Source: Rhodobacter sp. CZR27
Lineage (GTDB): Bacteria; Pseudomonadota; Alphaproteobacteria; Rhodobacterales; Rhodobacteraceae
Direction: 5' to 3'
Assembly (NCBI RefSeq): GCF_002407205.1
Contig: NZ_CP023548.1
Coordinates: 1,822,501-1,886,500, forward strand
Length of the DNA stretch: 64,000 bases
In this document: positions 28,345 to 37,942 of the stretch, one piece after another
Position numbering within the stretch: position 1 is the stretch's first letter
Layout of the letters: each line of letters starts with the position of its first letter
The notes under the pieces: model-generated
Told to the model about the DNA's origin: nothing
Seen by the model: only the letters and a program-made list of their open reading frames with translations
Databases searched by the model: none
Program-made: the position numbers and the translations under genes

Positions 28345-28531
28345 TTCGGGGCCGCACCGGCGATGCGCCCCGAAAATCCGCGCCCTTCTAGCAAAGCGCC
28401 GCACCCGATGCGAGAGGAAAAGCATGCGCCCTGCCCCGTCTTCGCCACGAACTTTCCCGTCTTCGCCTTAGAAATGCGCCACCTGAAGGCGAGCCTCCGT
28501 CGCGCAGCGGAAGCGGAGACGAGAGCCGAGC

Positions 28532-29008
28532 ATGAACGCCACCACCCGGAGCAGGCCCGCGTCCCGACTGCTGCATCTCGTGCGCCTCGAGGCCGGGGCG
28601 GAGGTCCTGACGCTGCGGGGCGTCGTGGCCGCGGGCAGCCTTGCGGCCGGGGACCGGCTGGTGGGGCGATCCGGGGCCATCCGGCTGGTCCGGATCGAGA
28701 CCTTCGTGCTCCGCGACGTGGAGATGCTGCGCATCGGCGCCGGAACGATGGCGCATGGCCAGCCGGGCGCGCCGGTGCTGCTGCCGCCGGACCAGCCCCT
28801 GCGCCTGTCCGGCGAGCGGGCGGATCTCGTCTATCGCCGCGATCCGGTCACGGTGCCGGCCGTCCGCATCGCCGACGGGCGCCTGAACCGGATCGTCCGC
28901 ATCGCCGAAATCCGCCTCGTGACGCTGGGCTTCGACTCGCCCGCCGCGATCTACGCCGGCGCACTGCAGTGCGTGACCCTGCCCGAGGTCACCCCCGCCC
29001 ACGGCTGA
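28532..29008 (+). CDS. Hint-domain-like protein with degenerate splice/autoprocessing motifs
   Basis: 158 residues resembling the Hint_2 (Hedgehog/intein) domains common in Rhodobacterales: [23 protein letters not shown] near 33-55 and [12 protein letters not shown] near 88 where active members usually have a nucleophilic Cys near the start and an SPxHR motif. Here the N-terminal Cys is absent and the His motif is replaced, so autoprocessing is not expected. Stand-alone, without an attached secreted domain. Family call moderate; function unknown. Confidence 0.6.
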   Translation: MNATTRSRPASRLLHLVRLEAGAEVLTLRGVVAAGSLAAGDRLVGRSGAIRLVRIETFVLRDVEMLRIGAGTMAHGQPGAPVLLPPDQPLRLSGERADLVYRRDPVTVPAVRIADGRLNRIVRIAEIRLVTLGFDSPAAIYAGALQCVTLPEVTPAHG

Positions 29009-29012
29009 CCCG

Positions 29013-29858
29013 TCACAGGCCGAGCGCCCGGAAGACGCCCGGCAGCGCCTCGGGCAGATCCTCGGCGATGAGGCCCGGGCCGAAGGCGCGGGCCGCCTCG
29101 ACATGCAGCCAGGCGCCGGTTTCCGCCGCCTCGAAGGGTGTGAGGCCGCGGGCGAGCAGACCGGCGATCAGCCCCGCCAGCACATCCCCCGCGCCGGCCG
29201 TGGCCAGCCAGGGCGCGGCGCGCGCGCCGGTCGCCCGGTTGACGGCCACCTCGCCGGGCGAGGCGATCACGGTCTCGGCGCCCTTCAGCAGCACGGTGCA
29301 GCCCGCGCGCCCGGCCGCCGCGTGGCAGGCATCGACCCGCGCCGTCAACTCCTCCGCCGCCGCAAGATCCGGAAAGAGCCGCGCGAACTCCCCCGCATGG
29401 GGGGTCAGGACGCAGGCCGGATGCAGGCGGTCGAACAGGATGGCGTCCCGCGAAACCAGCGTCAGCGCATCCGCATCAAGGACCAGCGGCCGGCCCGAGG
29501 CCAGCGCCGCGGCCACCAATTCGGCCCGCACCGGCTCGAACCCCAGGCCCGGACCGAGGCAGAGCGCCGAGAACCGGCGATCCTCGAGCAGGCGGTCCAG
29601 ATCCTCGGCCGCATCGAGGGCGCGCACCATGATCGCATCGAGCCGGGCGGCATGCTCGGCCACCGCCGCACGCGGACAGCCAAGCGTCACGAGGCCCGCG
29701 CCGACCCGCAGCGCCGCCCGTGCGGCAAGCCGGGCCGCACCGCCATGGCCGGGCGGGCCCGACACGACCAGCGCATGGCCGTGGTGATACTTGTGCTGCT
29801 CCTCGCGCTTGCGCAGCCGCTCGGCCACAGGCCCGGCGCCGATCTCGCGCAGGGTCAT
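29013..29858 (-). CDS. nnrD: ADP-dependent NAD(P)H-hydrate dehydratase
   Basis: 281 residues of the ribokinase-like YjeF C-terminal family that dehydrates damaged NAD(P)HX back to NAD(P)H. HHGHALVVSGPPGHGGAAR near 25-43, LCLGPGLGF near 100, VLTPHAGEFARLFPD near 155 and LATAGAGDVLAGLIAGLLA near 235 are the family motifs, the last including the catalytic GAGD. The start overlaps the nnrE stop (ATGA). In most bacteria both activities sit on one polypeptide; here they are two coupled genes. Confidence 0.92.
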   Translation of the reverse strand: MTLREIGAGPVAERLRKREEQHKYHHGHALVVSGPPGHGGAARLAARAALRVGAGLVTLGCPRAAVAEHAARLDAIMVRALDAAEDLDRLLEDRRFSALCLGPGLGFEPVRAELVAAALASGRPLVLDADALTLVSRDAILFDRLHPACVLTPHAGEFARLFPDLAAAEELTARVDACHAAAGRAGCTVLLKGAETVIASPGEVAVNRATGARAAPWLATAGAGDVLAGLIAGLLARGLTPFEAAETGAWLHVEAARAFGPGLIAEDLPEALPGVFRALGL

Positions 29859-30523
29859 GGCGCGGCAAGGCCGATGTCGGCCACCACGACCCTCGCGCCC
29901 GATGCGCGGAGGGCGGCATGGACCGGCTTCTCGGCGTGGAAGGTCACGATCAGTTCGGCCGGGAAGGGTTCCGTTGCGAGCGCCTCGCCGCTGTCGCAGT
30001 TCCAGCCAGTGGGGATGTCGACCGCCACAAGCCGCGCCTTGCCCTGCCGCCAGAGCGGGCGGAACGGCTGCAGCATCCCCTCGGCGCTGCGATACTGGCC
30101 GATGCCGAGCAGCGCATCCACCACCAGCCGTGCCTCTGCCGCCGCGCGGGCTACCGCCTCGGGGGTCGGCATGGCAATGTCGCCGCCGCCCTGACGCCAG
30201 CGCACGGCATTGGTCCAGGCGTCGCCCGCCCGCGGCGGCAGGCCCGGCAGCATCAGCGCCTCCCAGCCGATCGCGAAGACCGTCACGCTCCAGCCACGCT
30301 CGCGCAGGAGGCGCGCCACCACGAAGCCGTCGCCGCCGTTGTTGCCCGGCCCGCAGAGCACCACGGCGGAGGCGGGTCCCGACAGCTCGGGCCACTCGTC
30401 GGCCACGGCCTCGACCACCGCCGCGCCGGCACGCTCCATCAACTCCAGCCCGGTCGTCCGTCCGGCGTTCATCGCCGTCGCCTCGATGGCGCGCATTTGG
30501 GCAGATGTGACAAGTTGGACCAT
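29855..30523 (-). CDS. nnrE: NAD(P)H-hydrate epimerase
   Basis: 222 residues, the YjeF N-terminal domain as a free protein. It epimerises R- and S-NAD(P)HX so that the dehydratase can repair both. LCGPGNNGGDGFVVARLL near residue 57 is the nucleotide-binding loop, VVDALLGIG near 133 carries the catalytic Asp, and VAVDIPTGWNCDSGE near 168 is also diagnostic. It is divergent from glnB. Confidence 0.92.
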   Translation of the reverse strand: MVQLVTSAQMRAIEATAMNAGRTTGLELMERAGAAVVEAVADEWPELSGPASAVVLCGPGNNGGDGFVVARLLRERGWSVTVFAIGWEALMLPGLPPRAGDAWTNAVRWRQGGGDIAMPTPEAVARAAAEARLVVDALLGIGQYRSAEGMLQPFRPLWRQGKARLVAVDIPTGWNCDSGEALATEPFPAELIVTFHAEKPVHAALRASGARVVVADIGLAAP

Positions 30524-30656
30524 TTCCCGCCTCGTAGCGTTCTTTTCCCGCCGCCATTTCGAGCGGCTTGCCTAAAATCTAGCCGGCGCGACGAGATTCC
30601 CCCGGCTCCGCCGCCGCCTCCGATCCTAGCCAATTGTCCCCGCAGGCGAGAAGTGA

Positions 30657-31034
<378 letters not shown>

Positions 31035-31046
31035 CCCCCGAGACCG

Positions 31047-31070
31047 GGGCCGGCGCGGCAGAACCGGCCC
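31047..31070 (+). other. Intercistronic hairpin between glnB and glnA
   Basis: GGGCCGG / CCGGCCC with a 10-nt loop, lacking a T run. It may tune the relative amounts of glnB and glnA mRNA by partial termination or processing. Confidence 0.4.
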
Positions 31071-31102
31071 TTCGACAGCGATCCTTCAGCAAAGGGAAGA
31101 CA

Positions 31103-32512
31103 ATGAGCAAAGTAGCTGATGCTCTGAAACTGATGAAAGACGAGGAGGTCGAATACGTCGACATCCGCTTCACCGACCCGCGCGGCAAGCTCCAGCACGT
31201 GACGCTGGTGGCCGATCTCGTCGACGAGGACTTCTTCGAGGAAGGCTTCATGTTCGACGGCTCGTCCATCGCGGGCTGGAAGTCGATCGACCAGTCGGAC
31301 ATGAAGCTGATCCCGGATGCGGGCTCGGTCTACATCGACCCGTTCTATGCCGAAAAGACGATGTGCGTGCACTGCAACGTCGTCGAGCCGGACACGGGCG
31401 AGCCCTACTCGCGCGACCCGCGCGGCACCGCGCTGAAGGCCGAAGCCTACCTGAAGGCCTCCGGCATCGGTGACGCCGCCTACTTCGGGCCGGAAGCCGA
31501 ATTCTTCATCTTCGACGACGTGCGCTACTCGGTGACGCCGGCGAAGGTGGCCTACCAGATCGACGCCGATGCCGCGGCCTGGAACACCGACTCGGAATAC
31601 GAGATGGGCAACCTCGCCCACCGTGCCGGCCACAAGGGCGGCTACTTCCCGGTGAACCCGATCGACGAGGCCCAGGACCTGCGCGGCGAGATGCTCTCGA
31701 CCATGAAGCGCATGGGCATGAAGGTCGACAAGCACCACCACGAAGTGGCGACCTGCCAGCACGAACTCGGGCTGATCTTCGGCGGGCTCACCGAGCAGGC
31801 CGACAACATCCTGAAGTACAAGTATGTCATCCAGAACGTCGCGGCCGCCTATGGCAAGACCGTGACCTTCATGCCGAAGCCCATGAAGGGCGACAACGGC
31901 TCGGGCATGCACGTCAACATGTCGATCTGGAAGGACGGCAAGCCGCTCTTCGCGGGCGACAAGTATGCCGACCTTTCGCAGGAAGCCCTGTGGTTCATCG
32001 GCGGCATCCTGAAGCACGCCAAGGCGCTGAACGCGCTGACCAACCCGGCGACCAACAGCTACAAGCGCCTGATCCCCGGCTTCGAGGCCCCGGTTCTGCG
32101 CGCCTACTCCGCCCGCAACCGCTCGGGCTGCGTCCGTATTCCGTGGACCGAGTCGCCGAAGGCCAAGCGCGTCGAAGCCCGCTTCCCCGATCCGTCGGCG
32201 AACCCCTATCTCGCCTTCGCGGCGCTGCTGATGGCCGGCCTCGACGGCATCAAGAACAAGATCGATCCGGGCCCGGCCTCGGACAAGGACCTCTACGACC
32301 TGCCGCCGGAAGAACTGGCCGAAATCCCGACCGTCTGCGGCTCGCTGCGCGAGGCGCTCGAGGAGCTGGAAAAGGACCACGACTTCCTGCTGGCCGGCGA
32401 CGTCTTCACCCGCGACCAGCTCGATGGCTACATCGCGCTGAAGTGGGAAGAGGTCTATGCCTACGAGCACACGCCGCACCCGGTCGAATACCAGATGTAC
32501 TACAGCTGCTGA
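31103..32512 (+). CDS. glnA: Glutamine synthetase type I
   Basis: 469 residues. Makes glutamine from glutamate, ammonia and ATP. GSS motif [11 protein letters not shown] near 50, metal site [12 protein letters not shown] near 130, the [19 protein letters not shown] site near 260-275, and the adenylylation Tyr in [11 protein letters not shown] near 398, so activity is probably controlled by GlnE under PII. A GCAAAGGGAAG site precedes the ATG. Confidence 0.97.
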   Translation: MSKVADALKLMKDEEVEYVDIRFTDPRGKLQHVTLVADLVDEDFFEEGFMFDGSSIAGWKSIDQSDMKLIPDAGSVYIDPFYAEKTMCVHCNVVEPDTGEPYSRDPRGTALKAEAYLKASGIGDAAYFGPEAEFFIFDDVRYSVTPAKVAYQIDADAAAWNTDSEYEMGNLAHRAGHKGGYFPVNPIDEAQDLRGEMLSTMKRMGMKVDKHHHEVATCQHELGLIFGGLTEQADNILKYKYVIQNVAAAYGKTVTFMPKPMKGDNGSGMHVNMSIWKDGKPLFAGDKYADLSQEALWFIGGILKHAKALNALTNPATNSYKRLIPGFEAPVLRAYSARNRSGCVRIPWTESPKAKRVEARFPDPSANPYLAFAALLMAGLDGIKNKIDPGPASDKDLYDLPPEELAEIPTVCGSLREALEELEKDHDFLLAGDVFTRDQLDGYIALKWEEVYAYEHTPHPVEYQMYYSC

Positions 32513-32535
32513 TCAAGGCGGCGAGGGACAGGAAA

Positions 32536-32559
32536 GGGCGCCTCCGGGCGCCCTTTTTT
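32536..32559 (+). terminator. Rho-independent terminator of glnBA
   Basis: GGGCGCC-TCC-GGGCGCCC stem followed by six T residues, 23 nt after the glnA stop. Confidence 0.93.
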
Positions 32560-32657
32560 CTTGCCGAGGCGTCTCGCCAAGGCCGCAATTCGTGCCCACT
32601 CCTGCCGAAGTCCTCTCCCACGGTCCGCGAAGACGGCATCGGCAGAGGAGAATCCTC

Positions 32658-33182
32658 ATGACACCCGCAACGGCCAGCGTGATCGCGCAGCTTCTGTTTG
32701 TCGAGCGGCCAGGCATCGGCTTCCCGGGCTTCATCACCGGGCTGCACCGCGCGCTGCTGCGCGGCCGAGCGAAGCGGCCGGTGCTGCAGTGGGATTGTGA
32801 CGACGTCGCGATGATCGACCTCGAAGGGGCACGAATCCTGCTGGGCCTCGGCGGCTGTCCCTCGCCTGACCATGCTGCCTGCCTGACCGTCTCGGTCGGA
32901 CCGATTTCGAACGGCGCGACCGGAAGTCCGCTGCTTCGCCGGGCCGGACCGTTCTGCCGGACGATCGTGGAATGCGTCGAGACCCGCTGGCCAGCCGACC
33001 TTGTGCTGTGGCAGCGGCTCGATGGCGCCATGACGCCCGAGCGTCGCGACGAGATGGTGGAGCGGCTGACCGACCTTTCCCCCTGCAGCGCCACGGCGGG
33101 GCGGGCGGCCGCTCTCGCACGGCTGCGCGCGGCGCTTCGTCAGGCAGGCGCCCCCCTCTGCGAAGCGGCCGGCCCGCCCTAG
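32658..33182 (+). CDS. Hypothetical protein, unknown family
   Basis: 174 residues with a strong GCAGAGGAG site before the ATG. No signal peptide or membrane segment. The N-terminal half is mixed alpha/beta with four Cys residues (WDCDD, GGCPS, AACLT, FCRT) that are not arranged as a clear metal site. The C-terminus is helical and Ala/Arg-rich. I do not recognise it. It is separated from glnA by a terminator and stands alone. Confidence 0.6.
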   Translation: MTPATASVIAQLLFVERPGIGFPGFITGLHRALLRGRAKRPVLQWDCDDVAMIDLEGARILLGLGGCPSPDHAACLTVSVGPISNGATGSPLLRRAGPFCRTIVECVETRWPADLVLWQRLDGAMTPERRDEMVERLTDLSPCSATAGRAAALARLRAALRQAGAPLCEAAGPP

Positions 33183-33598
33183 CCTTTCCGCCGCGCTGTC
33201 GGGCGCTGCCATGCGGTCCGCGGGGCGAGAGGTTCCCGGGCAATGCGACCTGCGCGCAGGGACGCCAGCGGTTCAATGCGCAGCCCCCGCCCCATCGCGT
33301 CGATTGAAACGCGCGGCCGCAGGTCTAGATCAAGGCAGGTAGGCTTCCGCCGCCGCAGGCGCGACCACGGGCATGCGCGGACCGCATTGATTCTGCGCCT
33401 TCGCGTCCGCACGTGGCGATTTCGTCATCTTCCAAAATCAGACACGTCAATGCGACATTTGCGCGCATGACTTTGGAACTTTCCGCTCCAGATCATCTTG
33501 AACAACTGCGTGCCTAGTCGGCCCGATTGAGTCCCCGCCGCCGGTCCGGGTGATCGGGCCGAGGCGGTTCCTTGACGTCGGAAGTGAAAGGAACAGTA
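33183..33598. other. Gene-free stretch before the MoxR-like gene
   Basis: 416 bp. AT content rises around 33415-33520 relative to the flanks, as expected for a promoter. Short open frames exist but none has a start site or composition that convinces me. Confidence 0.5.
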
Positions 33599-34717
33599 AT
33601 GACCGTAAATACCGTGGACGTTTCGGCCGGCCAGGCTCTCAAGGTTCTGCGCGAGGGATGGGCTGCACAGCGCGCCGGCGCCCTGACAACCTCATGGATG
33701 CTGCACGGACGCCCCGGCGTGGGAAAGACCGAGATCGTTCGCCAGCTTGCCGGGGAACAGGCAGCCCGGCTCTACGACCTGCGCCTTACCACCATCGAAA
33801 GCCAGGACCTGCGCGGCTTGCCCTATTACGACCACGCGACGCGCAAGACGATGTGGTATCGCCCCGAGGATCTTCCCGACGATCCCGACAAGCCGGCACT
33901 GCTGTTCCTCGATGAACTGACTGCCGCGCCGCCGCACCTGCATCCCGCCGTCTATGGCCTGCTGCTGGAGCGTCGCGTGGGACCCCACCACCTTCCCGAC
34001 AACGTCTTCGTGGTCGCCGCCGGCAACATGATTGAGGACGGCGCCGTGGCCTACGAAATGGGGACCGCGCTCTCGGACCGGCTGATCCACCTTCAGGTCC
34101 GCGCCTCGGCCTCGGACTGGCTGGAAAACTACGCCATTCCGAAGACACTGCACCCCGCCGTGCTTGCCTTCATCCGCATGCGGCCGGACCTGCTGGAAAC
34201 CACGGCCGAGGCGCTCGACCGCGGCCTGATGATCTCGACCACGCCGCGCAGCTGGGAGCGCGTCAGCCGCATCATGGGAGCTGTGACGGATCGTGCCCTG
34301 CGCCGGATCATGGTGGCGGGCACCGTGGGCGAGGCGATCGCCGCCGAGTTCATGCTGGTGGCCGATGACATCGAGACCTCGGTCTCGGTCGAGCGGCTTC
34401 TGAACGCCGCCCCGCACGAGCGGATCAGCCTCTATCCGGATTCGATGCACGGGCTGCACGCCCTGATCTACGGCCTCGTGGGGGCGCTCGGGCCGCAGAC
34501 GGCGGCACCGGTGATCGACGTCATGGCCGGGATCCGCACGCTCGACCTGCACCGCACCGATTGCGCCTTCGGCCGGATGCCGCTGGCCGAACTCTGCACG
34601 CACGGCTTCGAGATGGCGATCCGCCGCGGGCTGGAGCAGGGCCTTGCCGAAGACTTCCTGTGCCATCCGGCCTATGCCGCCTATGCCAGCGAACGGCAGG
34701 CGCTGGGGCTGGAATGA
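33599..34717 (+). CDS. MoxR-type AAA+ ATPase
   Basis: 372 residues. Walker A GRPGVGKTE near residue 38, Walker B ALLFLDELTAAP near 103, sensor 1 VVAAGNM near 140 and the DRLIHLQV segment near 162 put it in the MoxR/RavA-like AAA+ group. Such ATPases work with VWA-domain proteins to assemble or activate targets. Its stop overlaps the start of the VWA gene (ATGA), so the pair is translated together. The start at 33599 follows AAAGGA. The client is not evident. Confidence 0.88.
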   Translation: MTVNTVDVSAGQALKVLREGWAAQRAGALTTSWMLHGRPGVGKTEIVRQLAGEQAARLYDLRLTTIESQDLRGLPYYDHATRKTMWYRPEDLPDDPDKPALLFLDELTAAPPHLHPAVYGLLLERRVGPHHLPDNVFVVAAGNMIEDGAVAYEMGTALSDRLIHLQVRASASDWLENYAIPKTLHPAVLAFIRMRPDLLETTAEALDRGLMISTTPRSWERVSRIMGAVTDRALRRIMVAGTVGEAIAAEFMLVADDIETSVSVERLLNAAPHERISLYPDSMHGLHALIYGLVGALGPQTAAPVIDVMAGIRTLDLHRTDCAFGRMPLAELCTHGFEMAIRRGLEQGLAEDFLCHPAYAAYASERQALGLE

Positions 34718-36021
34718 GCGCCCGCCACACGCGCCGCGCCGGCGCCGCGCTGCGCCGGCTGTCCGAGGAGGATCCGGCGCTTGGCGCGCTGGCGCTCTGG
34801 TGCGCCCATCGCGACAGTGACGCGCGCGACATGGCCGCCTGGACGGACGGCCGCTCGATCTTCTACGGCCCGGGCTTCGAATTGCTGGCGGCGCATGAAC
34901 AGGTGGGCCTCGCGGCGCATCAGGTGCTGCATCTCGCGCTGCGCCACGGGCCGCGCGCCCAGGCCATGCACAGCCGCTTCGGCGACCGCTACGACGACGA
35001 GCTGTTCAACATCGCCTGCGACGCGATCCTGAACCAGACGCTTGTCGAGGCCGGCCACTGCATCCCGCGCCCCGCGGTCCTGCTGCCCGACCTCCTGAAG
35101 GCGGCCCTGCCCGAGGACACGCAGACCAGCCGCTGGGACGCCGAGGGGCTTTATGTCCGGCTGATGACGGAGTCGAACCGCTCGGGCAAGGGCAACGGCG
35201 GCGGGGACGGCAAGGGCAAGGGCCGCGACCCGAGCGAAGCGCGCCCCGATCCCGCGCAGGCTGCGCGCGACTTCGCGAAGCAGAAGGGGTTCGGTTCGGA
35301 CCTTGAGCCTGCCCCCGGCCCGGTCGAGGGCGACGAGGACGAGTCGCCTGACGCCTCCGAGTGGCAGGAGCGGATCGCGCGGGCGATGGAGGCCGGACGC
35401 TCGGCCGGGCGCGGGATCGGGACGCTCTCGCACCGGCTGCTTGACCTGCCCCAGATCGGCATGCCTCCGTGGGAGCGCCTGCTGCGCCGGATGATCTCGA
35501 AGGCGGTGACCCATGTCCCGCGTCCCGACTGGGGCACCCCCGCGAAACGCTGGCTGGCCGCCGACAGCGCCGCCGCAATCGAGGGGCGGTTCCAGCCCGC
35601 CTTCCAGCCCGCGCGGCGCCCCGACCGGAACCGGGCACGGGTGGCAGTGGCGATCGACACCTCGACCTCCATCGACAATGCGCGCCTGTCGCTGTTCGCG
35701 GCGCAGGTCGCGGGCATCGGGCGCCGCACCGGCGCCGAGGTGCACGTTCTGGCGTTCGATACCGTCGTCACCGGCCATACCCGGATGCAGGGAATCGCCT
35801 GGGAATCCGAGATCCAGCGCGTGACCTTCGCCCGCGGCGGTGGGACCGATTTCGGCCCAGTCATCGCCAAGGCAATGGAACTGGACCCCTCGGTGATCGT
35901 CATGCTCACCGACCTCGACGGCCCCTGCGGGCCCCGACCGAAGGTGCCCGTGATCTGGGCGATCCCGCAGGAAACCGCTCCGCCTCCGCCCTTCGGCAAG
36001 GTGATCAGCCTCGCGCGGTAG
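34714..36021 (+). CDS. VWA-like protein with DUF2201/putative metallopeptidase domain
   Basis: 435 residues in three parts. Residues 1-140 form a metallopeptidase-like domain in which the usual HExxH is replaced by HQVLHLALRH near residues 69-78 (Glu to Gln), so peptidase activity is doubtful. A Gly/Lys/Asp-rich linker spans about 150-215. A C-terminal von Willebrand A-like domain has the MIDAS-type VAIDTSTSID near 310, GGGTDFGPVI near 372 and MLTDLDG near 397. Partner of the adjacent AAA+ ATPase. Confidence 0.85.
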   Translation: MSARHTRRAGAALRRLSEEDPALGALALWCAHRDSDARDMAAWTDGRSIFYGPGFELLAAHEQVGLAAHQVLHLALRHGPRAQAMHSRFGDRYDDELFNIACDAILNQTLVEAGHCIPRPAVLLPDLLKAALPEDTQTSRWDAEGLYVRLMTESNRSGKGNGGGDGKGKGRDPSEARPDPAQAARDFAKQKGFGSDLEPAPGPVEGDEDESPDASEWQERIARAMEAGRSAGRGIGTLSHRLLDLPQIGMPPWERLLRRMISKAVTHVPRPDWGTPAKRWLAADSAAAIEGRFQPAFQPARRPDRNRARVAVAIDTSTSIDNARLSLFAAQVAGIGRRTGAEVHVLAFDTVVTGHTRMQGIAWESEIQRVTFARGGGTDFGPVIAKAMELDPSVIVMLTDLDGPCGPRPKVPVIWAIPQETAPPPPFGKVISLAR

Positions 36022-36198
36022 ACGAGCGCAAAAGTTTTCCGTTGAAGTGTTCGTTGCGCGATACGGCTGCCAGCTGCGCCAATCGAAGCTCACGGGCTTG
36101 CGTCGCGCACCGGGTTTACGCAGACCGCTCAAGGCACAAGCACCGACCGGCCGTGAAATACAATGCCAGCACCAGACGCTCCCCCAGCTGATAATACG

Positions 36199-36231
36199 AA
36201 AGGCCGTCGGCAGAATGCCGACGGCCTTTCG
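36199..36231. terminator. Bidirectional terminator hairpin
   Basis: GAAAGGCCGTCGGC / GCCGACGGCCTTTC is a 14-bp perfect stem with a 5-nt loop, with T/A runs at both ends. It serves the minus-strand gene ending at 36245 and possibly the VWA gene upstream. Confidence 0.85.
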
Positions 36232-36244
36232 TGTCATCGAAACG

Positions 36245-36934
36245 TCAGGCGGGTTCCTTCACCCTGCGCGCCATTCCCGCGAGACGCGCATGGGCCGAGA
36301 TGCTGCCAGCCTCCAGAGATACCTCGCGCACCGGCGTCTTCTGCACGAGGTTCACCCGCAACAGCATGGCTTCGTCCAGCCCTTCGGCAAAGAGGCCCTC
36401 GCGCAGCATCCTCTGTTCGTCCCGGCTCAGGTCGATCACCGCGTTGTCGCTGGCGCTGTGCACCGAGACAAGGGTGATCGGCGGCAGCCGCGCGAGGCTC
36501 GACTGTTCGACCACGAGCGTCAGCTTGCCCTTCGCCACGCCGCGGCTGGCGGCAATGCGGGTCAGCACCGCGCGCCCTCGCGTGCGCAGCAGGTCAAGCA
36601 CGCGCTCGGCCTCCTCCGCCTCGCCCTTGCGCGCCCGCACCGGGACAAGATTGCCCTCGGCGAACAGCATCAGGAACAGCAGCGCCGGCGACAGGCCCAG
36701 CGACGCCGTCACCAGATCCGGCGCCACAAGGACCGCGGCGGGAATCGGCGCGATCACGGCGGCATTGCGCAGCATGGGCGATTCGGCCGCCATCCGCCAG
36801 AAGGCCGAGGACAGCATGAGCCGCCGGGGCAGAGGCCGTTGGGCCTCGGCCAGCATCAGTCGGGGAAGCCGGCGCGCCTTGAGCGTCCAGCGATTGAAGA
36901 TGGTGGAGGGTGCCAGTACGAAGATCATGTCCAA
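36245..36934 (-). CDS. Hypothetical membrane-associated protein
   Basis: 229 residues. A basic N-terminus, then one or two hydrophobic segments at about residues 58-95 (AAVIAPIPAAVLVAPDL; LSPALLFLMLFA), and a soluble C-terminal half with the beta-like stretches LTLVVEQSSLARL and PPITLVSVHSAS. No family recognised. Bounded by a clear terminator, which supports that it is expressed. Confidence 0.6.
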   Translation of the reverse strand: MDMIFVLAPSTIFNRWTLKARRLPRLMLAEAQRPLPRRLMLSSAFWRMAAESPMLRNAAVIAPIPAAVLVAPDLVTASLGLSPALLFLMLFAEGNLVPVRARKGEAEEAERVLDLLRTRGRAVLTRIAASRGVAKGKLTLVVEQSSLARLPPITLVSVHSASDNAVIDLSRDEQRMLREGLFAEGLDEAMLLRVNLVQKTPVREVSLEAGSISAHARLAGMARRVKEPA

Positions 36935-37069
36935 CCTGCCTGTTGCCCTCTCAATGTTCGGGGCGCACCTGCGGTTCCCGGTGAGAGCCGCCGGGAGCTA
37001 TTGGACATTTACGTCATCAGCAGGAAACGGATCACCGGCGTCCCGGCCCTGCGCCGGGCGGGCCGAGGC

Positions 37070-37942
37070 TCAGCCCCGACCGCGCCGCTCGAACCGCGGC
37101 AGCATCGCCGAGAAGTCCCTGCCCCGGCCGTCCTCGCGCTCCACGAAGCTCTCGTAGAGATCGGCGGCAAGGCGGCCCATCGGCGTGTCGGCATCCGCCG
37201 CCTCGGCCGCCTGCTGCGACAGGCGCAGGTCCTTCAGCATCAGTTCCGAGGCGAAGCCGGGCCGGTAGTCGTTGTCCGCCGGGCTCTTCGGCCCGACGCC
37301 CGGCGCGGGGCAATAGGCGTTCATCGTCCAGCTGTAGCCCGAGGAGGTCGAGACGACATCGAACATCTTCTGCCGGTCGAGACCCAGCTTGTCGGCCAGC
37401 GCGAAAGCCTCGCAGGTGGCGATCATGGTGACCCCGAGGATCATGTTGTTGCAGATCTTCGCCGCCTGCCCTGCGCCGGCATCGCCGCAATGGACGGCCT
37501 TCTGCCCCATGACCTCGAACAGCGGCAGGACCTTCGCAAAGCTCTCGGCGCTGCCGCCGACCATGAAGGTGAGCGTCCCGGCCGCGGCCCCGCCCACCCC
37601 GCCCGAGACCGGCGCATCAAGCGCACCGAGGCCTGCGGCCTCGGCCTGCCGCGCGACCTCGCGCGCGCTCTCGACGTCGACGGTCGAGCAGTCGCAGAGC
37701 ACCGCGCCCTTCGGCATGACCGGGGTGACCTCGGCCGCGACGGCGCGGAGGATCTGGCCGTTCGGCAGCATGGTCAGCACGACCTCGGCCTCGCGCGCGG
37801 CCTCGGCGGCCGAAGCCGCAGGCGCGACGCCCTCGGGCATCGGTGCCGCGGTGTCGAAACCGGTGACCGAGTGCCCGGCCGCGGCGAGGTTGCGGGCCAT
37901 CGGCCCGCCCATGTTCCCCAGACCGATGAATGCGATTTTCAT
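37070..37942 (-). CDS. mmsB: 3-hydroxyisobutyrate dehydrogenase
   Basis: 290 residues. Oxidises 3-hydroxyisobutyrate to methylmalonate semialdehyde with NAD+. FIGLGNMGGPMARNL at the N-terminus is the Rossmann motif, DAPVSGGVGGAAAGTL near 118 binds substrate, and GAGQAAKICNNM near 168 holds the catalytic Lys. The ATG overlaps the stop of the hydrolase gene upstream (ATGA). Last gene of a valine catabolism operon; the next enzyme mmsA is not in the window. Confidence 0.95.
   Translation of the reverse strand: MKIAFIGLGNMGGPMARNLAAAGHSVTGFDTAAPMPEGVAPAASAAEAAREAEVVLTMLPNGQILRAVAAEVTPVMPKGAVLCDCSTVDVESAREVARQAEAAGLGALDAPVSGGVGGAAAGTLTFMVGGSAESFAKVLPLFEVMGQKAVHCGDAGAGQAAKICNNMILGVTMIATCEAFALADKLGLDRQKMFDVVSTSSGYSWTMNAYCPAPGVGPKSPADNDYRPGFASELMLKDLRLSQQAAEAADADTPMGRLAADLYESFVEREDGRGRDFSAMLPRFERRGRG

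Noticed and set aside
29859-30557. Extension of nnrD into a 514-residue protein
   Set aside because: The upstream part of that frame is Arg/Gly-rich nonsense and is the wrong frame of nnrE; the NAD(P)HX epimerase motifs are in the other frame.
31047-31070. Terminator between glnB and glnA
   Set aside because: The hairpin has no T run and glnA has a close ribosome site and no separate obvious promoter, so it was recorded only as an intercistronic hairpin.
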